Shown: positions 39,256-48,907, counted from the first letter of the stretch. The stretch: 64,000 nt of DNA from Pelosinus fermentans JBW45 (GCF_000271665.2 NZ_CP010978.1:4819001-4883000), one strand, 5' to 3'. Program-made: numbers and translations. The notes: generated from the sequence alone by a model not told the origin.

Positions 39256-40203
39256 CTACTCAGAAGGGGTTGATCCAAACCTTTCATTCACGATTTGAAT
39301 AAATAGCTGTGCAGCTTTAGAAATATATGCATTTTTCTGAACCGCTACACACATTGTCCAATAGGGCTCATATTTTTCATCGATATAATAATAGGCAGGT
39401 TGATAGATACCGGAAAAAATTTGCAAATATTGCAGCGGAACAAAGGTTATGCCAATTCCTTCACAAGAAAGCCGTCTTGCAGTTTCATAGCTTTTGGTAG
39501 TTAGTATAATTATTGGATTGATATTGGCTTTTTGTAAAATAGAATCCGATACGTGCCTAATTTTTTGTTCTTTGTTTAACAGAATAAATGGCTCATTGGC
39601 AAACAAAGTAAGGTCTATTTGGGGGTATTCCAAATCGTTATATACAGCATATTGACGCAAAGGGTGATCTTTGGCAGTTACTAAAAGAAATGGTTCTTTG
39701 AATAAAGGATAAATATCCACATTTTTACTATGAGAATGCTTACAAAACGGAAACGTATGCATAATCGCAAAGTCGATTTCTCCTGAGGCTAAAGCCTTAT
39801 CTAGCTCCGTAGAATTTCGTTCTACAATATATACCTCTATATTGGGACATCGCTCTTTAAATTTCGGCAAAATAATCGGCAGCACATAGGTTGCAAGATA
39901 AAGAGTAATACCGAGCACAATTCTGCCCTTTTTCAAGCTATTGATGTCACTGACTTCGATTTCAAAGTCATTATATATTTTCATGATATCAACAGCAACT
40001 TGATAGTATCGTTCACCGGCAAACGTGGGAATCAAGCCCGTATTTGTCCTTTTAAATAATTTGGTGCCAAGCTGCATTTCAATTTTTTGGATACAATTAC
40101 TAAGGGAAGGCTGAGTCAAAAATAGTTTTTTTGCAGCCTTGGAAATGCTGCGCTCTTCCACAATTATTTTAACATATAGTAATTCACGTTCTGTCACAGC
40201 CAT
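39256..40203 (-). CDS. LysR-family transcriptional regulator
   Basis: 315 residues. N-terminal winged helix-turn-helix: ISKAAKKLFLTQPSLSNCIQ, then LGTKLFKRTNTGLIPTFAGE; the rest is a periplasmic-binding-protein-like effector domain (RIVLGITLYLATYVLP). Length is typical. It is the gene upstream of the GH105-symporter unit but separated from it by a strong terminator and 360 bp. Control of that unit is possible but unproven. A 28-bp palindrome lies 95 bp upstream. Confidence 0.88.
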   Translation of the reverse strand: MAVTERELLYVKIIVEERSISKAAKKLFLTQPSLSNCIQKIEMQLGTKLFKRTNTGLIPTFAGERYYQVAVDIMKIYNDFEIEVSDINSLKKGRIVLGITLYLATYVLPIILPKFKERCPNIEVYIVERNSTELDKALASGEIDFAIMHTFPFCKHSHSKNVDIYPLFKEPFLLVTAKDHPLRQYAVYNDLEYPQIDLTLFANEPFILLNKEQKIRHVSDSILQKANINPIIILTTKSYETARRLSCEGIGITFVPLQYLQIFSGIYQPAYYYIDEKYEPYWTMCVAVQKNAYISKAAQLFIQIVNERFGSTPSE

Positions 40204-40297
40204 TCATCTTCCTTTTCTGTTAGTCAGCCCAGCCACAAGGCTCTGCACTGCCATCATTCGCCCTTACATGAACGATCAGTCGAAACCTAATCTTGGA

Positions 40298-40360
40298 AAT
40301 ACTTATTATTTTATATCCGATATAGACAAAAACTATATCGGATATAAAATAATAAGTATT
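40298..40360. repeat. Perfect 28-bp inverted repeat with 7-nt loop
   Basis: Arms 40298-40325 (ending ATATCCGATATAG) and 40333-40360 (starting CTATATCGGATAT) are exact complements; loop ACAAAAA. No T-run follows on either strand. It lies between the LysR start and the promoter of the c-di-GMP riboswitch. It may terminate or insulate the two units, form a cruciform, or be a small mobile remnant. Confidence 0.8.
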
Positions 40361-40412
40361 TGATTATACCTTATCCCTATTATACAATGACAACATAAAA
40401 ATTGGTATTTTT

Positions 40413-40441
40413 TTGACATTATGTGCAATAATATGTAACAA
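40413..40441 (+). promoter_or_regulatory. Probable promoter of the riboswitch-chemoreceptor transcript
   Basis: TTGACA (40413-40418), 17-bp spacer, TAACAA (40436-40441). The -35 is perfect, the -10 fair. Confidence 0.55.
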
Positions 40442-40469
40442 AAAATGCAACGATTAGCAAACAAATTAA

Positions 40470-40602
40470 ATATATTGGCAAACCTGTTGAAAAGCAGGGA
40501 CGCAAAGCTATGGGTCTACAGTCGTTACACGATCAAGATTGCCAGGCCGCCATGCTTAGTCACGCATGTAGACGGTCGGGATATTCCTGACCGTCTTTTA
40601 TT
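40470..40602 (+). ncRNA. c-di-GMP-I (GEMM) riboswitch with terminator platform
   Basis: The aptamer shows AAAGCAGGGACGCAAAGCTA and TGGGTCTACAG, then GATTGCCAGGCCGCCA, the class I c-di-GMP consensus including the GCAAAGC tetraloop-receptor side. Downstream, GACGGTCGGGA (40571-40581) and TCCTGACCGTC (40586-40596) form a terminator followed by TTTTATTG. GTCTACA in the aptamer (40514-40520) is complementary to TGTAGAC (40567-40573), which overlaps the terminator stem, giving a plausible switch. The downstream gene is a chemoreceptor. Confidence 0.92.
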
Positions 40603-40725
40603 GTTTAAAAGACTACCAACGAGGAGGTATAAAAGATTTCACCATTACTATTTTAATTGATCTAGATATTCGAATACGCCGATTGACTAAATCAGCTTGG
40701 AAAATTAAAAAAGGAGAGGGGAAAA

Positions 40726-42441
40726 ATGCAATTTATTGAAAATATGAAAGTCCAATTAAAATTAATAATACTAGTATTTATCGGGTTTTTATGTATGGGG
40801 GTTGTAGGATATACAGGGTATCATTATCTTAGACAGTCAGATACTAATATGAATTTGATGTATAAGGACCGATTGGTTCCAGTTAAACTGGTAAATGAAA
40901 GTGCTACGAATGTCAGAGGCTCAATCGCAGCAACAATAGAGCTAATGGTTTCAACTGATGAGAAAAAGAATCAAAAGTTAAGAAGTAATATTGATAATCG
41001 CTCAACCCTAATAAGAAACGCACTTGCAGAAATCGAGAAAATTCCTACAGATCCACAAGGTAAAGAATTATTAGATAAAGTACAAAGTGCTCTAGAAAAG
41101 CAGATTTCAGCAAGAGATCAAGTTATTAAGTTGACACAGGAAAAGAAAAATGCAGAGGCTTATGCGGCATATGTTAAAGAAGTAGAACCATTGACAAATG
41201 ACCTTACTGGCAGCTTACGAAATCTTATGGATTATTACACCGCATTATCAGAGCAAATGAATGCAAACAATCATGAATCGGTTGTAAAGGCAACGCAGAT
41301 TATGATTAGTATCATTTTAATGTCTTCTTTACTATTAGGATTATTAGGCTGGTACATTACCAAGATCATAACAAAACCCTTACATACGATGGTATTATTT
41401 TGCAATCAATTATCTGCTGGTGATTTTAGTGACAAGCCCCGTACATTTTCCAGTAAAGATGAATTTGGACAATTAGCAGATGCCTTGGCAAACACACGTG
41501 CCAGCATCCGTACATTGATGCAGCATGTCAATGACTCTGCGGAACAGGTGGCTGCCTCTTCCGAAGAACTAACTGCCAGCGCTGACCAATCATCTCAAGC
41601 TGCTAATCAGGTTGCCGGGGCCATTACCGATGTAGCTAATGGAATGGACGAGCAGTTAAGTGTCGCCAATGGCACCTCGGAGATTGTCATAAATATGTCA
41701 GCTAGTATCCAGCAAGTTTCGGCTAATACAAATCAGGTGGCTGAACAATCGTCTTTAGCAGCAGAAAAAGCCAACGAAGGTAACAAGTCCGTTGATAAGG
41801 CAGTAAATCAAATGGCCTCTATCGAGCAGACGGTCATCTCCTCTGCACAAGTAGTTGCCAAATTGGGAGAGCGTTCCAAAGAAATTGGACAGATTGTTGA
41901 TACGATTTCCAGTATTGCAGGACAAACTAATTTACTGGCTCTAAACGCTGCCATAGAAGCTGCACGTGCAGGAGAGCAAGGACGGGGCTTTGCTGTAGTT
42001 GCAGAAGAAGTCCGTAAACTTGCGGAACAATCACAAGATGCAGCGAAACAAATCGCCTCTTTAATTGGGGAAATACAAGGAGATACCGACAAAGCTGTAG
42101 ATGCCATGAATGATGGCACCAGAGAAGTTAAGGTGGGAGCTGAAGTCGTGAACGCTTCCGGAAAAGCCTTTCAGGAAATTGCTGATCTAATATATAAAGT
42201 CTCGAATCAAATAAAAGAAATATCTACTGAGATAGAGCAAATGGCTGTTGGCAGCCAACAAATTGTCGAATCAGTGAAACAGATCGACACACTCAGCAAA
42301 AAAGCATCGGGTGAAGCCCAGACCGTATCGGCTGCGACCCAGGAACAATCAGCATCAATGCAGGAAGTAGCATCCTCCAGTCAAGCGTTAGCTAATTTGG
42401 CAATGGATTTACGACAAGCAGTCGGTAAGTTTCACATTTAA
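40726..42441 (+). CDS. Methyl-accepting chemotaxis protein
   Basis: 571 residues. TM1 about 13-32 ([20 protein letters not shown]), a four-helix-bundle sensor outside the membrane (about 35-185), TM2 about 190-212 ([20 protein letters not shown]), HAMP to about 265, then the signalling domain with hairpin tip [20 protein letters not shown] and [15 protein letters not shown]. Ligand unknown. It is transcribed behind a c-di-GMP-I riboswitch, so expression should follow the motile/sessile state. AGGAGAGGGG lies before the ATG; a terminator follows about 90 bp after the stop. Confidence 0.92.
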   Translation: MQFIENMKVQLKLIILVFIGFLCMGVVGYTGYHYLRQSDTNMNLMYKDRLVPVKLVNESATNVRGSIAATIELMVSTDEKKNQKLRSNIDNRSTLIRNALAEIEKIPTDPQGKELLDKVQSALEKQISARDQVIKLTQEKKNAEAYAAYVKEVEPLTNDLTGSLRNLMDYYTALSEQMNANNHESVVKATQIMISIILMSSLLLGLLGWYITKIITKPLHTMVLFCNQLSAGDFSDKPRTFSSKDEFGQLADALANTRASIRTLMQHVNDSAEQVAASSEELTASADQSSQAANQVAGAITDVANGMDEQLSVANGTSEIVINMSASIQQVSANTNQVAEQSSLAAEKANEGNKSVDKAVNQMASIEQTVISSAQVVAKLGERSKEIGQIVDTISSIAGQTNLLALNAAIEAARAGEQGRGFAVVAEEVRKLAEQSQDAAKQIASLIGEIQGDTDKAVDAMNDGTREVKVGAEVVNASGKAFQEIADLIYKVSNQIKEISTEIEQMAVGSQQIVESVKQIDTLSKKASGEAQTVSAATQEQSASMQEVASSSQALANLAMDLRQAVGKFHI

Positions 42442-42534
42442 GCGCCAATTTCGGTAGTGACCGCGTTAAGCGCTTACTGAGAGAGAATAATTTCATCTGC
42501 TTGATATATGGAACATTTGCAGAAATATGTAAAA

Positions 42535-42582
42535 GAGAGACATAGTTCACCGATAAAGGCGAATTATGTCTCTAAATTTTTT
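42535..42582 (+). terminator. Rho-independent terminator after the chemoreceptor gene
   Basis: AGAGACATAGTTC pairs with GAATTATGTCTCT (one G-T), then AAATTTTTT. Confidence 0.75.
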
Positions 42583-42677
42583 CCAAAAAGATTTGATTTT
42601 CCAGTAAATTAATCTAAAGATTAACTGAATGTGAATCATTGTAGATCCAATAGGCTATGAGGCTAAAAACTTTTTTA

Positions 42678-43541
42678 TTAGTATAATTTCACTTTATCCA
42701 CTGCGTTAAATAAATTCATCTTGAATTCAATAACTTCACGCGCTGCTGCTATACATGGCGGATAAATAGCGTTGGGTTCATACCAACCTTCATTATCTTT
42801 TAATACTTCACGCACCTTTTTATAGTAAGCCGCTTTTACGTCGCTCGAAATGTTTATTTTAGAGATTCCGATTTTTACGGATTCCGCCATTTCTTCATCA
42901 GCATTTGATGAACCTCCGTGTAAAACTAATGGAACCGCAACAACATCTCTTATCTCTTTTAATAAATCCAACTTAAGTTTTGGCTTCATTCCTTTAGGGT
43001 AAATACCATGCGCCGTTCCAATAGCAACTGCTAATGTATCAATGCCCGTTTTTTCTGCGAAATCTTTTGCTAACTTAGGATCAGTGTATATAATCTCGCT
43101 TGCTCCCCCCTCAGCAGAGGTTCCAGTAGTCCCTATTGTTCCTAATTCTGCTTCTACTGAAACATGAATTGGATGGGCTGCTCCTACAACTTTTTTGGTT
43201 ATTTCAATATTGTCTTCATATGACAAATGGGAGCCATCAATCATTACAGAAGTAAAACCACATTGAATTGCACGCATTACTTGTTCAAAACTTCCACCAT
43301 GATCTAAATGGATAACCATTGGTACTTTGGCTGCGTTAGCTTCTGCTTTGCAGGATTCAACAAAACTATCTCCTAAAAAGGATAATTCATCTGGATGAAT
43401 AGCCAAGATTACTGGACATTGCATTGCTTCTGCACTTTGAACCACAGCCTTTAAAATTTGTCCACTACCGATATTGAATGCAGGTACTGCAAACTGATTT
43501 TTCTGCGCGACTTTCAACAATTCTTTCATATTCATTAACAT
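42678..43541 (-). CDS. Class II fructose/tagatose-bisphosphate aldolase family protein (1)
   Basis: 287 residues, a TIM-barrel zinc aldolase of the GatY/KbaY/Fba type. Zinc and substrate residues are in VIHLDHGGSFEQV, VSVEAELGTIGTTG, VAIGTAHGIYPKG, VLHGGSSNADEE and KINISSDVK. GAGGAGAG lies 6 bp before ATG 43541. It is the last gene of a fructose-family PTS operon and probably cleaves the ketose phosphate derived from the imported sugar. Paired with a second, diverged copy just upstream; the two differ strongly in sequence. Confidence 0.85.
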   Translation of the reverse strand: MLMNMKELLKVAQKNQFAVPAFNIGSGQILKAVVQSAEAMQCPVILAIHPDELSFLGDSFVESCKAEANAAKVPMVIHLDHGGSFEQVMRAIQCGFTSVMIDGSHLSYEDNIEITKKVVGAAHPIHVSVEAELGTIGTTGTSAEGGASEIIYTDPKLAKDFAEKTGIDTLAVAIGTAHGIYPKGMKPKLKLDLLKEIRDVVAVPLVLHGGSSNADEEMAESVKIGISKINISSDVKAAYYKKVREVLKDNEGWYEPNAIYPPCIAAAREVIEFKMNLFNAVDKVKLY

Positions 43542-43560
43542 ATGTGTCTCTCCTCATCTT

Positions 43561-44415
43561 TTATATTGATTTATCACTTGACCCTGCTAAACGAATATAA
43601 TATCTAACTTTCTCAATACTGTCTTTTTCTACTTGGTGAATTAATTCAAAGTAGTTCTTATCAGGGTTTTCTTTAAATTGGACTTTCGTGCTTTCTGCGC
43701 ACGCATTGAAAAAATCACAGCCAACATTGATCTTATTAATGCCAAACTGTACTGCCTGCAAAATATTATCTTCACCAGAACCTGATCCTCCGTGCAGCAC
43801 AAGAGGTACTTTTGTTTTATCTTTAATTACTTTTAATCGCTGGAAATCAAATTTTGGCACAATTCCATCTGGATAGTTTCCATGAGATGATCCAAAAGAT
43901 ATCGCTAACGCGTCAACTCCTGTTTCCTCTGCGAAGAGCTTTGCTTCATCGGGGTCTGAATACATTGCAGTTTGTGTAAAAGAGCCATCTTCATTGGTTC
44001 CCATGCAGCCAATTTCGCCTTCGACACTTACATTGTATTCTTTAGCAAATTCCACAATCTTTTTGCTGAATTCAATATTTCCTTTTAAATCATACCGAGA
44101 AGCATCAACCATTACAGAAGAAAACCCATTTATCATTGCCTGTGTTATATATTCATACTCTGTACCATGATCCAAATTCAGAGCAACTTCCACATCAGCT
44201 CGTTCTGCCAGTATTTTTACAACGGGAGCAATTAAGCCGCTATCACAATGTCTTACTAAATGATCTTGTACTATATTTACGATGATTGGTGCTTTTTCAA
44301 GTGCTGCTGCAGTAATGACGGCTCTAATCGTTTCTAGATTAAAACAATTAATTGCCATCACTGCATAATATCCTTCATTTGCTTTTTTGAGCATTTCTTT
44401 CATTGAAACGTACAT
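43561..44415 (-). CDS. Class II aldolase family protein (2)
   Basis: 284 residues, a paralogue of the next gene downstream. Key motifs are NLDHGTEYEYI, VEGEIGCMGTNEDG, FGSSHGNYPDG, VLHGGSGSGEDN and KINVGCDF. Where the first copy has AIGTAHG this has SFGSSHG, so substrates may differ. AGAGGGTGAA precedes the ATG; 11 bp separate it from the IIC gene. Possibly acts on a different stereoisomer or forms a two-subunit enzyme; inference only. Confidence 0.82.
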   Translation of the reverse strand: MYVSMKEMLKKANEGYYAVMAINCFNLETIRAVITAAALEKAPIIVNIVQDHLVRHCDSGLIAPVVKILAERADVEVALNLDHGTEYEYITQAMINGFSSVMVDASRYDLKGNIEFSKKIVEFAKEYNVSVEGEIGCMGTNEDGSFTQTAMYSDPDEAKLFAEETGVDALAISFGSSHGNYPDGIVPKFDFQRLKVIKDKTKVPLVLHGGSGSGEDNILQAVQFGINKINVGCDFFNACAESTKVQFKENPDKNYFELIHQVEKDSIEKVRYYIRLAGSSDKSI

Positions 44416-44426
44416 GTTTCACCCTC

Positions 44427-45509
44427 TCATCTAATTTGATCTGTGATGTTAAGTTCTGATAAATCTACGCTTTCATCTTCCTCATCAAAGAATGAATCGT
44501 CTGCGGCCGGTTTTTTCGTTAACACTAATATTGCAGCCGTTATCACTGTGCCAATGGATAAGGCAGCTAAAAATCCTATTGGATTCTCCATGGCGGGCAC
44601 GATAAACATACCGCCTGAAGGTACGGGGCTTCCTACATTCCAAAGCATGGAAAATCCGCCACCTATGGCTGCACCTATGGAACAAGCAGCGATAACACGA
44701 ATTGGATCTCTGGCTGCAATGGGAATAACGCCTTCCGTTATCATCGCAACGCCCATGGGGAATGCAATTTTAATATTTTCTGCCTCTTCTTTTGAATATT
44801 TTTTCCTTGCTATGATCCATGATAATGCAACGCCGAATGGCGGAACCATGGATGCAAGAATTTTAACAGCTTCTGGTCCATATATTCCTTCTACTAATAA
44901 ACCATCTGCAAATAATGAAGCAACTTTATTTACAGGTCCGCCAAAGTCAAATGCTGCCATCGCGCCCATTCCTAAACCGAATATAAATCTTGAGCCACCT
45001 TGCAAACCTTTTAATACCTCTGTTAGTGTTGCTGTTAACCAAACGATGGGAGTACCAATTACATAGAACATAAGTAAGCCTACAATCATAGTTGAAATTA
45101 AGGGTAAAATCATCATTGGCATTAGCCCTTGAGCCCATACTGGCACTTTCAAATTATTTTTTAAATATTGTACGAAATAGCCAACGATATATCCTCCTAA
45201 CATGCCACCTAGGAAACCAGCACCAATTGCATTCGCTATTAAGCCCATCATTAAACCCGGAGCAATACCTGGACGATCAGCAATGGAATAGCTAATAGCA
45301 CCTGCTATTACCGGAACAATTAAACCCATGCCAAATACCCCCAGAGAAACCAGCGCATCAGCAATTGAATACGCTTCTTTGTAATTTTTTATGACTGATC
45401 CGCCTGAGAGATTTCCAATAGCAATAAGAAGTCCCGCTGTTACAACCAGAGGCAACATATAGGAAATACCCGTCATTGCATGTTTTTTAAGTTGTAATTT
45501 TTTGAGCAT
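44427..45509 (-). CDS. PTS fructose-family IIC permease
   Basis: 360 residues, about 9-10 membrane segments. Segments such as GISYMLPLVVTAGLLIAIG and GLMMGLIANAIGAGFLGGML, and the substrate-loop MITEGVIPIAARDPIRVI, are diagnostic of the fructose-family IIC. Acidic tail (FFDEEDESVDLSEL) without fused IIA or IIB, which are separate upstream genes. AGAGGAGAG precedes the ATG. The sugar is probably a hexose or hexitol whose phosphate is cleaved by the aldolases. Confidence 0.88.
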   Translation of the reverse strand: MLKKLQLKKHAMTGISYMLPLVVTAGLLIAIGNLSGGSVIKNYKEAYSIADALVSLGVFGMGLIVPVIAGAISYSIADRPGIAPGLMMGLIANAIGAGFLGGMLGGYIVGYFVQYLKNNLKVPVWAQGLMPMMILPLISTMIVGLLMFYVIGTPIVWLTATLTEVLKGLQGGSRFIFGLGMGAMAAFDFGGPVNKVASLFADGLLVEGIYGPEAVKILASMVPPFGVALSWIIARKKYSKEEAENIKIAFPMGVAMITEGVIPIAARDPIRVIAACSIGAAIGGGFSMLWNVGSPVPSGGMFIVPAMENPIGFLAALSIGTVITAAILVLTKKPAADDSFFDEEDESVDLSELNITDQIR

Positions 45510-45539
45510 ACTATCTCTCCTCTAATTATCCATATTTAA

Positions 45540-45851
45540 TTATAGTCCTAAGTCAGCCTGGATCTTTTTTATGATTGATTTTGGCGATTTAATAGCAATA
45601 TTGGTTGGAATATTGAGAATTTTCTTGCCTGCGAATCGTTCTTTACCACCAACGTTGATATCGGCTGCTACGATTACGATATCTGCATTCTTAATATCGA
45701 GATCCGTTAATTCATCCTCCGTTCCTATTGTTCCCTGGGTCTCAATGTGAATTTCATGCCCTAACTCTTTAGCCGCTTTCATTAATTTTTCTTTTGCAAT
45801 ATACGTATGAGCAATTCCTGAAGTACAAGCTGCAATTCCAACAATTTTCAT
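45540..45851 (-). CDS. PTS fructose-family IIB component
   Basis: 103 residues. The phospho-Cys is in IAACTSGIAHTYIAKEKL (residue 9), followed by the IETQGTIGTEDELT segment typical of fructose-family IIB. Stand-alone domain between IIA and IIC genes on the same strand; GAGGAGGG at good spacing. Confidence 0.92.
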   Translation of the reverse strand: MKIVGIAACTSGIAHTYIAKEKLMKAAKELGHEIHIETQGTIGTEDELTDLDIKNADIVIVAADINVGGKERFAGKKILNIPTNIAIKSPKSIIKKIQADLGL

Positions 45852-45874
45852 AACATCCCTCCTCTCTTTTTTTA

Positions 45875-46327
45875 TTATCTGCCTGAAAATATATCTAAGA
45901 TTTCTTCAGGTGATTTAGCCTTTAATAACTTGGCACAAACATCATCATCTCCTAAATTACTAGCTACTTTTGCTAATATCTTTATATGAGTGCTATTTTT
46001 ATCTTCTTCAGTAACAGCAAATAAAATAATAAAACGAACTGGCTGATCATCCAGACTTTTCCAATCAATATCAGCTTTCGTTCTCCCAATAGCCAGTGAT
46101 GTTTTGTTAACAAATTTTGATTTTCCATGGGGAATGGCGATGCCATTACCAATCCCAGTTGTTCCTATTGATTCCCGATAAAATACATCTTTTAGAAAGT
46201 TCTCTCGACTTGATATGGCATTTACTTGAAACAATAAGTCCGTTAATTCTTCTACAACTTCCTCTTTTGTGGTAGCCTCCATATCCAATTTGATTGTTTC
46301 ACTTCTTATCACTTTTGATAAATCCAT
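45875..46327 (-). CDS. PTS fructose/nitrogen-type IIA component
   Basis: 150 residues; phospho-His in GIAIPHGKSKFVN, preceded by the RESIGTTGIGNG segment and followed by VRFIILFAV. Receives phosphate from HPr and passes it to the IIB encoded next. GGGGTG lies before the ATG; 4 bp separate it from the stop of the regulator gene, implying one transcript. Confidence 0.92.
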   Translation of the reverse strand: MDLSKVIRSETIKLDMEATTKEEVVEELTDLLFQVNAISSRENFLKDVFYRESIGTTGIGNGIAIPHGKSKFVNKTSLAIGRTKADIDWKSLDDQPVRFIILFAVTEEDKNSTHIKILAKVASNLGDDDVCAKLLKAKSPEEILDIFSGR

Positions 46328-46331
46328 AATT

Positions 46332-48263
46332 TCACCCCATTGTCCTCAATTTTTCATTAAAAAAGCGTTGTACATCGATAGTGCGAGTGCACTCTAGCAG
46401 ATAATTCATTTCATTTTTTGCCTCATATAAATGATAGATCTCCACGACTATATTTTTTACGTGTTCATAATCAGGATTGAGAATATAAAATTTTATACAA
46501 TTACCGTCTTCTGTATTATTCATAATTTGGATTGCAAACCGTTTAACATTGGAATTTCCGGCCAAGAGTATCTGTATTTCTCTTCCAAATCCAACATTAT
46601 AAAACGATAATTTTTGCCCATTGTTATGTTCTAGATCATTAATAATGAATGCATCTTCTGTGTTAATGTAAATATCAGTAGCAGAAATTAATTTTTCAAG
46701 ATTTTCTAGTTGTAAATCTTGCTTAGTATTTTCAAATGAATCTTCAATTAAGATGCTCTTAATATTTTTAATGTCTTTTTCATTTAATAATGCTGAAACA
46801 AGCATATATGGCTTTTCTTTAATCGTTAAATGAACTGTTGAGATAATAAAGTCGATATCATCTAGATTGATCGTGCTTAATTTACGTTCTGATATTACAT
46901 CGCCAATTTGCCACTGAGGAAATGCCCTTCTCAACCGAGTTGTCAGTAATTGTGAAGTACCATAGCCGCTATGGCAAACTACAATTACTTTCTTATAACT
47001 GATCCCTCTTTCAATGGCTGCTTGAAAATAAGTCACTAAATATCCAATTTCATCAATGCTAATACTATTTAGATTGTATTTTAAGGTAATCAAATGTACC
47101 ACGATCTGACATATGCTTAACAGTTCAGTAAATCGTTCCTCAATTTCTTTTAATAATGGATTTTTTATTTGAATGTTATATTTAAGACGATTTAGCATTG
47201 GTCTAATATGCAATATTAATCCATCATGCAGCAAAGGATCTTTGGTCAAATCAAAGGTTAAAATATCTGAGACCATTTTGATTAGAGAAGTAGTTATATC
47301 AATGTAATTCACTTCCTGATCTTTTTTAATGACTAATGAATTTCCCAGCAGCCGTTGTCCAACTCCGCATGAAACCAGGTATTGGTAAATATAATAAATT
47401 TCTGAATCATTAATATTAATTTTACATTTTTCATAAATTTTTAGTGCTAACTTAGCAGCACTTTCTGATAATAGGTCATCAGTAGACAGGAATATAAAGC
47501 TGCTATTATTCTGTCCTTGGATTTGGTTGCCTTCACTTACTCTTTTTATACAGATAAGAATATGGGTTAATAAATTAATAAAATATGGATCACCAATCGT
47601 ATATTCCAATGTTTTTTCTAAATCAATCAATAGTTTTTCAATATATAAGACTAAATCAATATCAAAGATCTTAGATAATCCCTTTATTGTCTGTGAATCA
47701 AGCCTAGAGATACTACCTTCATCAAGACTATCACTAGTATCGTTTAATAATTCATTGGTAATGGAGGCAATTGCTTTTCTTATATTTACTTCTGATCCAT
47801 TAATCTTTGTGCCTTCTACACTTCTATTGAGTGTAATATCATAACTTTGCAGCCAATCCTCTATGAACTTTAAATCATTTGCAATGGAGGCTTTGCTGAC
47901 ATAATATGCATCTGCCAATTTTTGAATGGATGTATTTTGATTTGATTTCGTGAGCAACAATTTCAAAGTTTCTATTCTACGATTTTTGATTGACAATGGA
48001 TCGAATGCTCCTAAATTTGCATTGATATCATTTAGTAAATCCATTTTTTGATGATTACCAATCTTTATTTGTATACCACTCCCCGGCTTGCGAGTAATCT
48101 CAATATTTTTATTTTTCAAATAATTTTCAATAAAATTTATATCTTTGGATAGTGTTTTATCAGATACTTTAAGAACTCCCGAATAATATTTAATTGGTTT
48201 AAAATCATTTTCTGCAATAAGTAGTCTGATTAATTCTTTTTGTCGTAAATTGAATATAGACAC
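46332..48263 (-). CDS. BglG/MtlR-type PRD transcriptional regulator
   Basis: 643 residues. Two N-terminal helix-turn-helix segments (YYSGVLKVSDKTLSKDINF; ADAYYVSKASIANDLKFI), two PRD domains (about 185-400), an EIIB-Gat-like domain (VIVVCHSGYGTSQLLTTRL with a candidate phospho-Cys) and a C-terminal EIIA-like domain. Such proteins activate PTS operons and are tuned by phosphorylation. It is the first gene of the operon it should control. The GTG start at 48263 follows AAGGAGGAAG. Confidence 0.88.
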   Translation of the reverse strand: MSIFNLRQKELIRLLIAENDFKPIKYYSGVLKVSDKTLSKDINFIENYLKNKNIEITRKPGSGIQIKIGNHQKMDLLNDINANLGAFDPLSIKNRRIETLKLLLTKSNQNTSIQKLADAYYVSKASIANDLKFIEDWLQSYDITLNRSVEGTKINGSEVNIRKAIASITNELLNDTSDSLDEGSISRLDSQTIKGLSKIFDIDLVLYIEKLLIDLEKTLEYTIGDPYFINLLTHILICIKRVSEGNQIQGQNNSSFIFLSTDDLLSESAAKLALKIYEKCKININDSEIYYIYQYLVSCGVGQRLLGNSLVIKKDQEVNYIDITTSLIKMVSDILTFDLTKDPLLHDGLILHIRPMLNRLKYNIQIKNPLLKEIEERFTELLSICQIVVHLITLKYNLNSISIDEIGYLVTYFQAAIERGISYKKVIVVCHSGYGTSQLLTTRLRRAFPQWQIGDVISERKLSTINLDDIDFIISTVHLTIKEKPYMLVSALLNEKDIKNIKSILIEDSFENTKQDLQLENLEKLISATDIYINTEDAFIINDLEHNNGQKLSFYNVGFGREIQILLAGNSNVKRFAIQIMNNTEDGNCIKFYILNPDYEHVKNIVVEIYHLYEAKNEMNYLLECTRTIDVQRFFNEKLRTMG

Positions 48264-48376
48264 TTATTCTTCCTCCTTATTACTATCTGCACTACTTATC
48301 TCGTGTTAATAGTAACATACGTATTATTTCTTTAAAATACTAAATGCCTTCCGTTATGATACAGAAGGTTTAATAC

Positions 48377-48511
48377 CTAACTACATATTTTTAGCGGCAG
48401 TAGGATCAAGCCGCCGTTACTCATAAACTCTAGCGACCCTGACCGGCTAATAAATTCAGAGTAATTTTTATCAAAAAAATTATCAATGCCAGCCGCAATT
48501 TGGATAGTAGA
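48377..48511 (-). pseudogene. Relic: C-terminal fragment of a TonB-dependent receptor
   Basis: The minus frame reads STIQIAAGIDNFFDKNYSEF followed by ISRSGS, matching the penultimate barrel strand of TonB-dependent receptors (GIDNLFDKxYSEF), then changes to unrelated residues and stops. No upstream barrel or plug remains. It lies just before the riboswitch of an intact receptor gene on the opposite strand. Confidence 0.6.
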
Positions 48512-48565
48512 CATTACAAAAACAGTTGTTTTTTTTATTATCCCCTATAAACAGACAGAATTTTC

Positions 48566-48595
48566 TTGACAGTCCCTAGTAAGAAGTGATAAAAG
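48566..48595 (+). promoter_or_regulatory. Probable promoter of the cobalamin-riboswitch transcript
   Basis: TTGACA (48566-48571), 18-bp spacer, TAAAAG (48590-48595). The -35 is perfect, the -10 weak; position about 40 bp before the aptamer is suitable. Confidence 0.45.
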
Positions 48596-48634
48596 TAATA
48601 GATGGTATAGCTTGTCTTACTAAAAATTGAATAT

Positions 48635-48835
48635 CGTTACGTCAGGTGCCCGCAAGGGCTTAATAGGGAAGACCGGTGTAATGCCGGCGCGGTCCCGCCA
48701 CTGTAACGGGGAGTGAATCCGCAAAGATGTCACTGGAGCGCAAGCTTTGGGAAGACGCGGGTAAGCAAAGATCCGGAGCCAGGAGAACTGCCTGATTGTT
48801 AGTCACCGTTGTACTCACGAGCGATGAGGAGGGGA
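48635..48835 (+). ncRNA. Cobalamin riboswitch
   Basis: Shows the family landmarks in order: AGGTGCCC, TTAATAGGGAA, GGTGTAATGCCGGCGCGGTC, the B12 box side CCGCCACTGTAACGGGGAG, then GCGCAAGCTTTGGGAAGACG and GGAGCCAGGAGAACTGCCTG. It controls the TonB-dependent receptor gene downstream, so that gene should be shut off when cobalamin is plentiful. Confidence 0.95.
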
Positions 48836-48907
48836 TTTAGAGAAACAATCTTTTTTGGCTGTTGCAAAGGTCAGAATCGAATATGAACGGACTCTTTTAT
48901 GCTTTAT

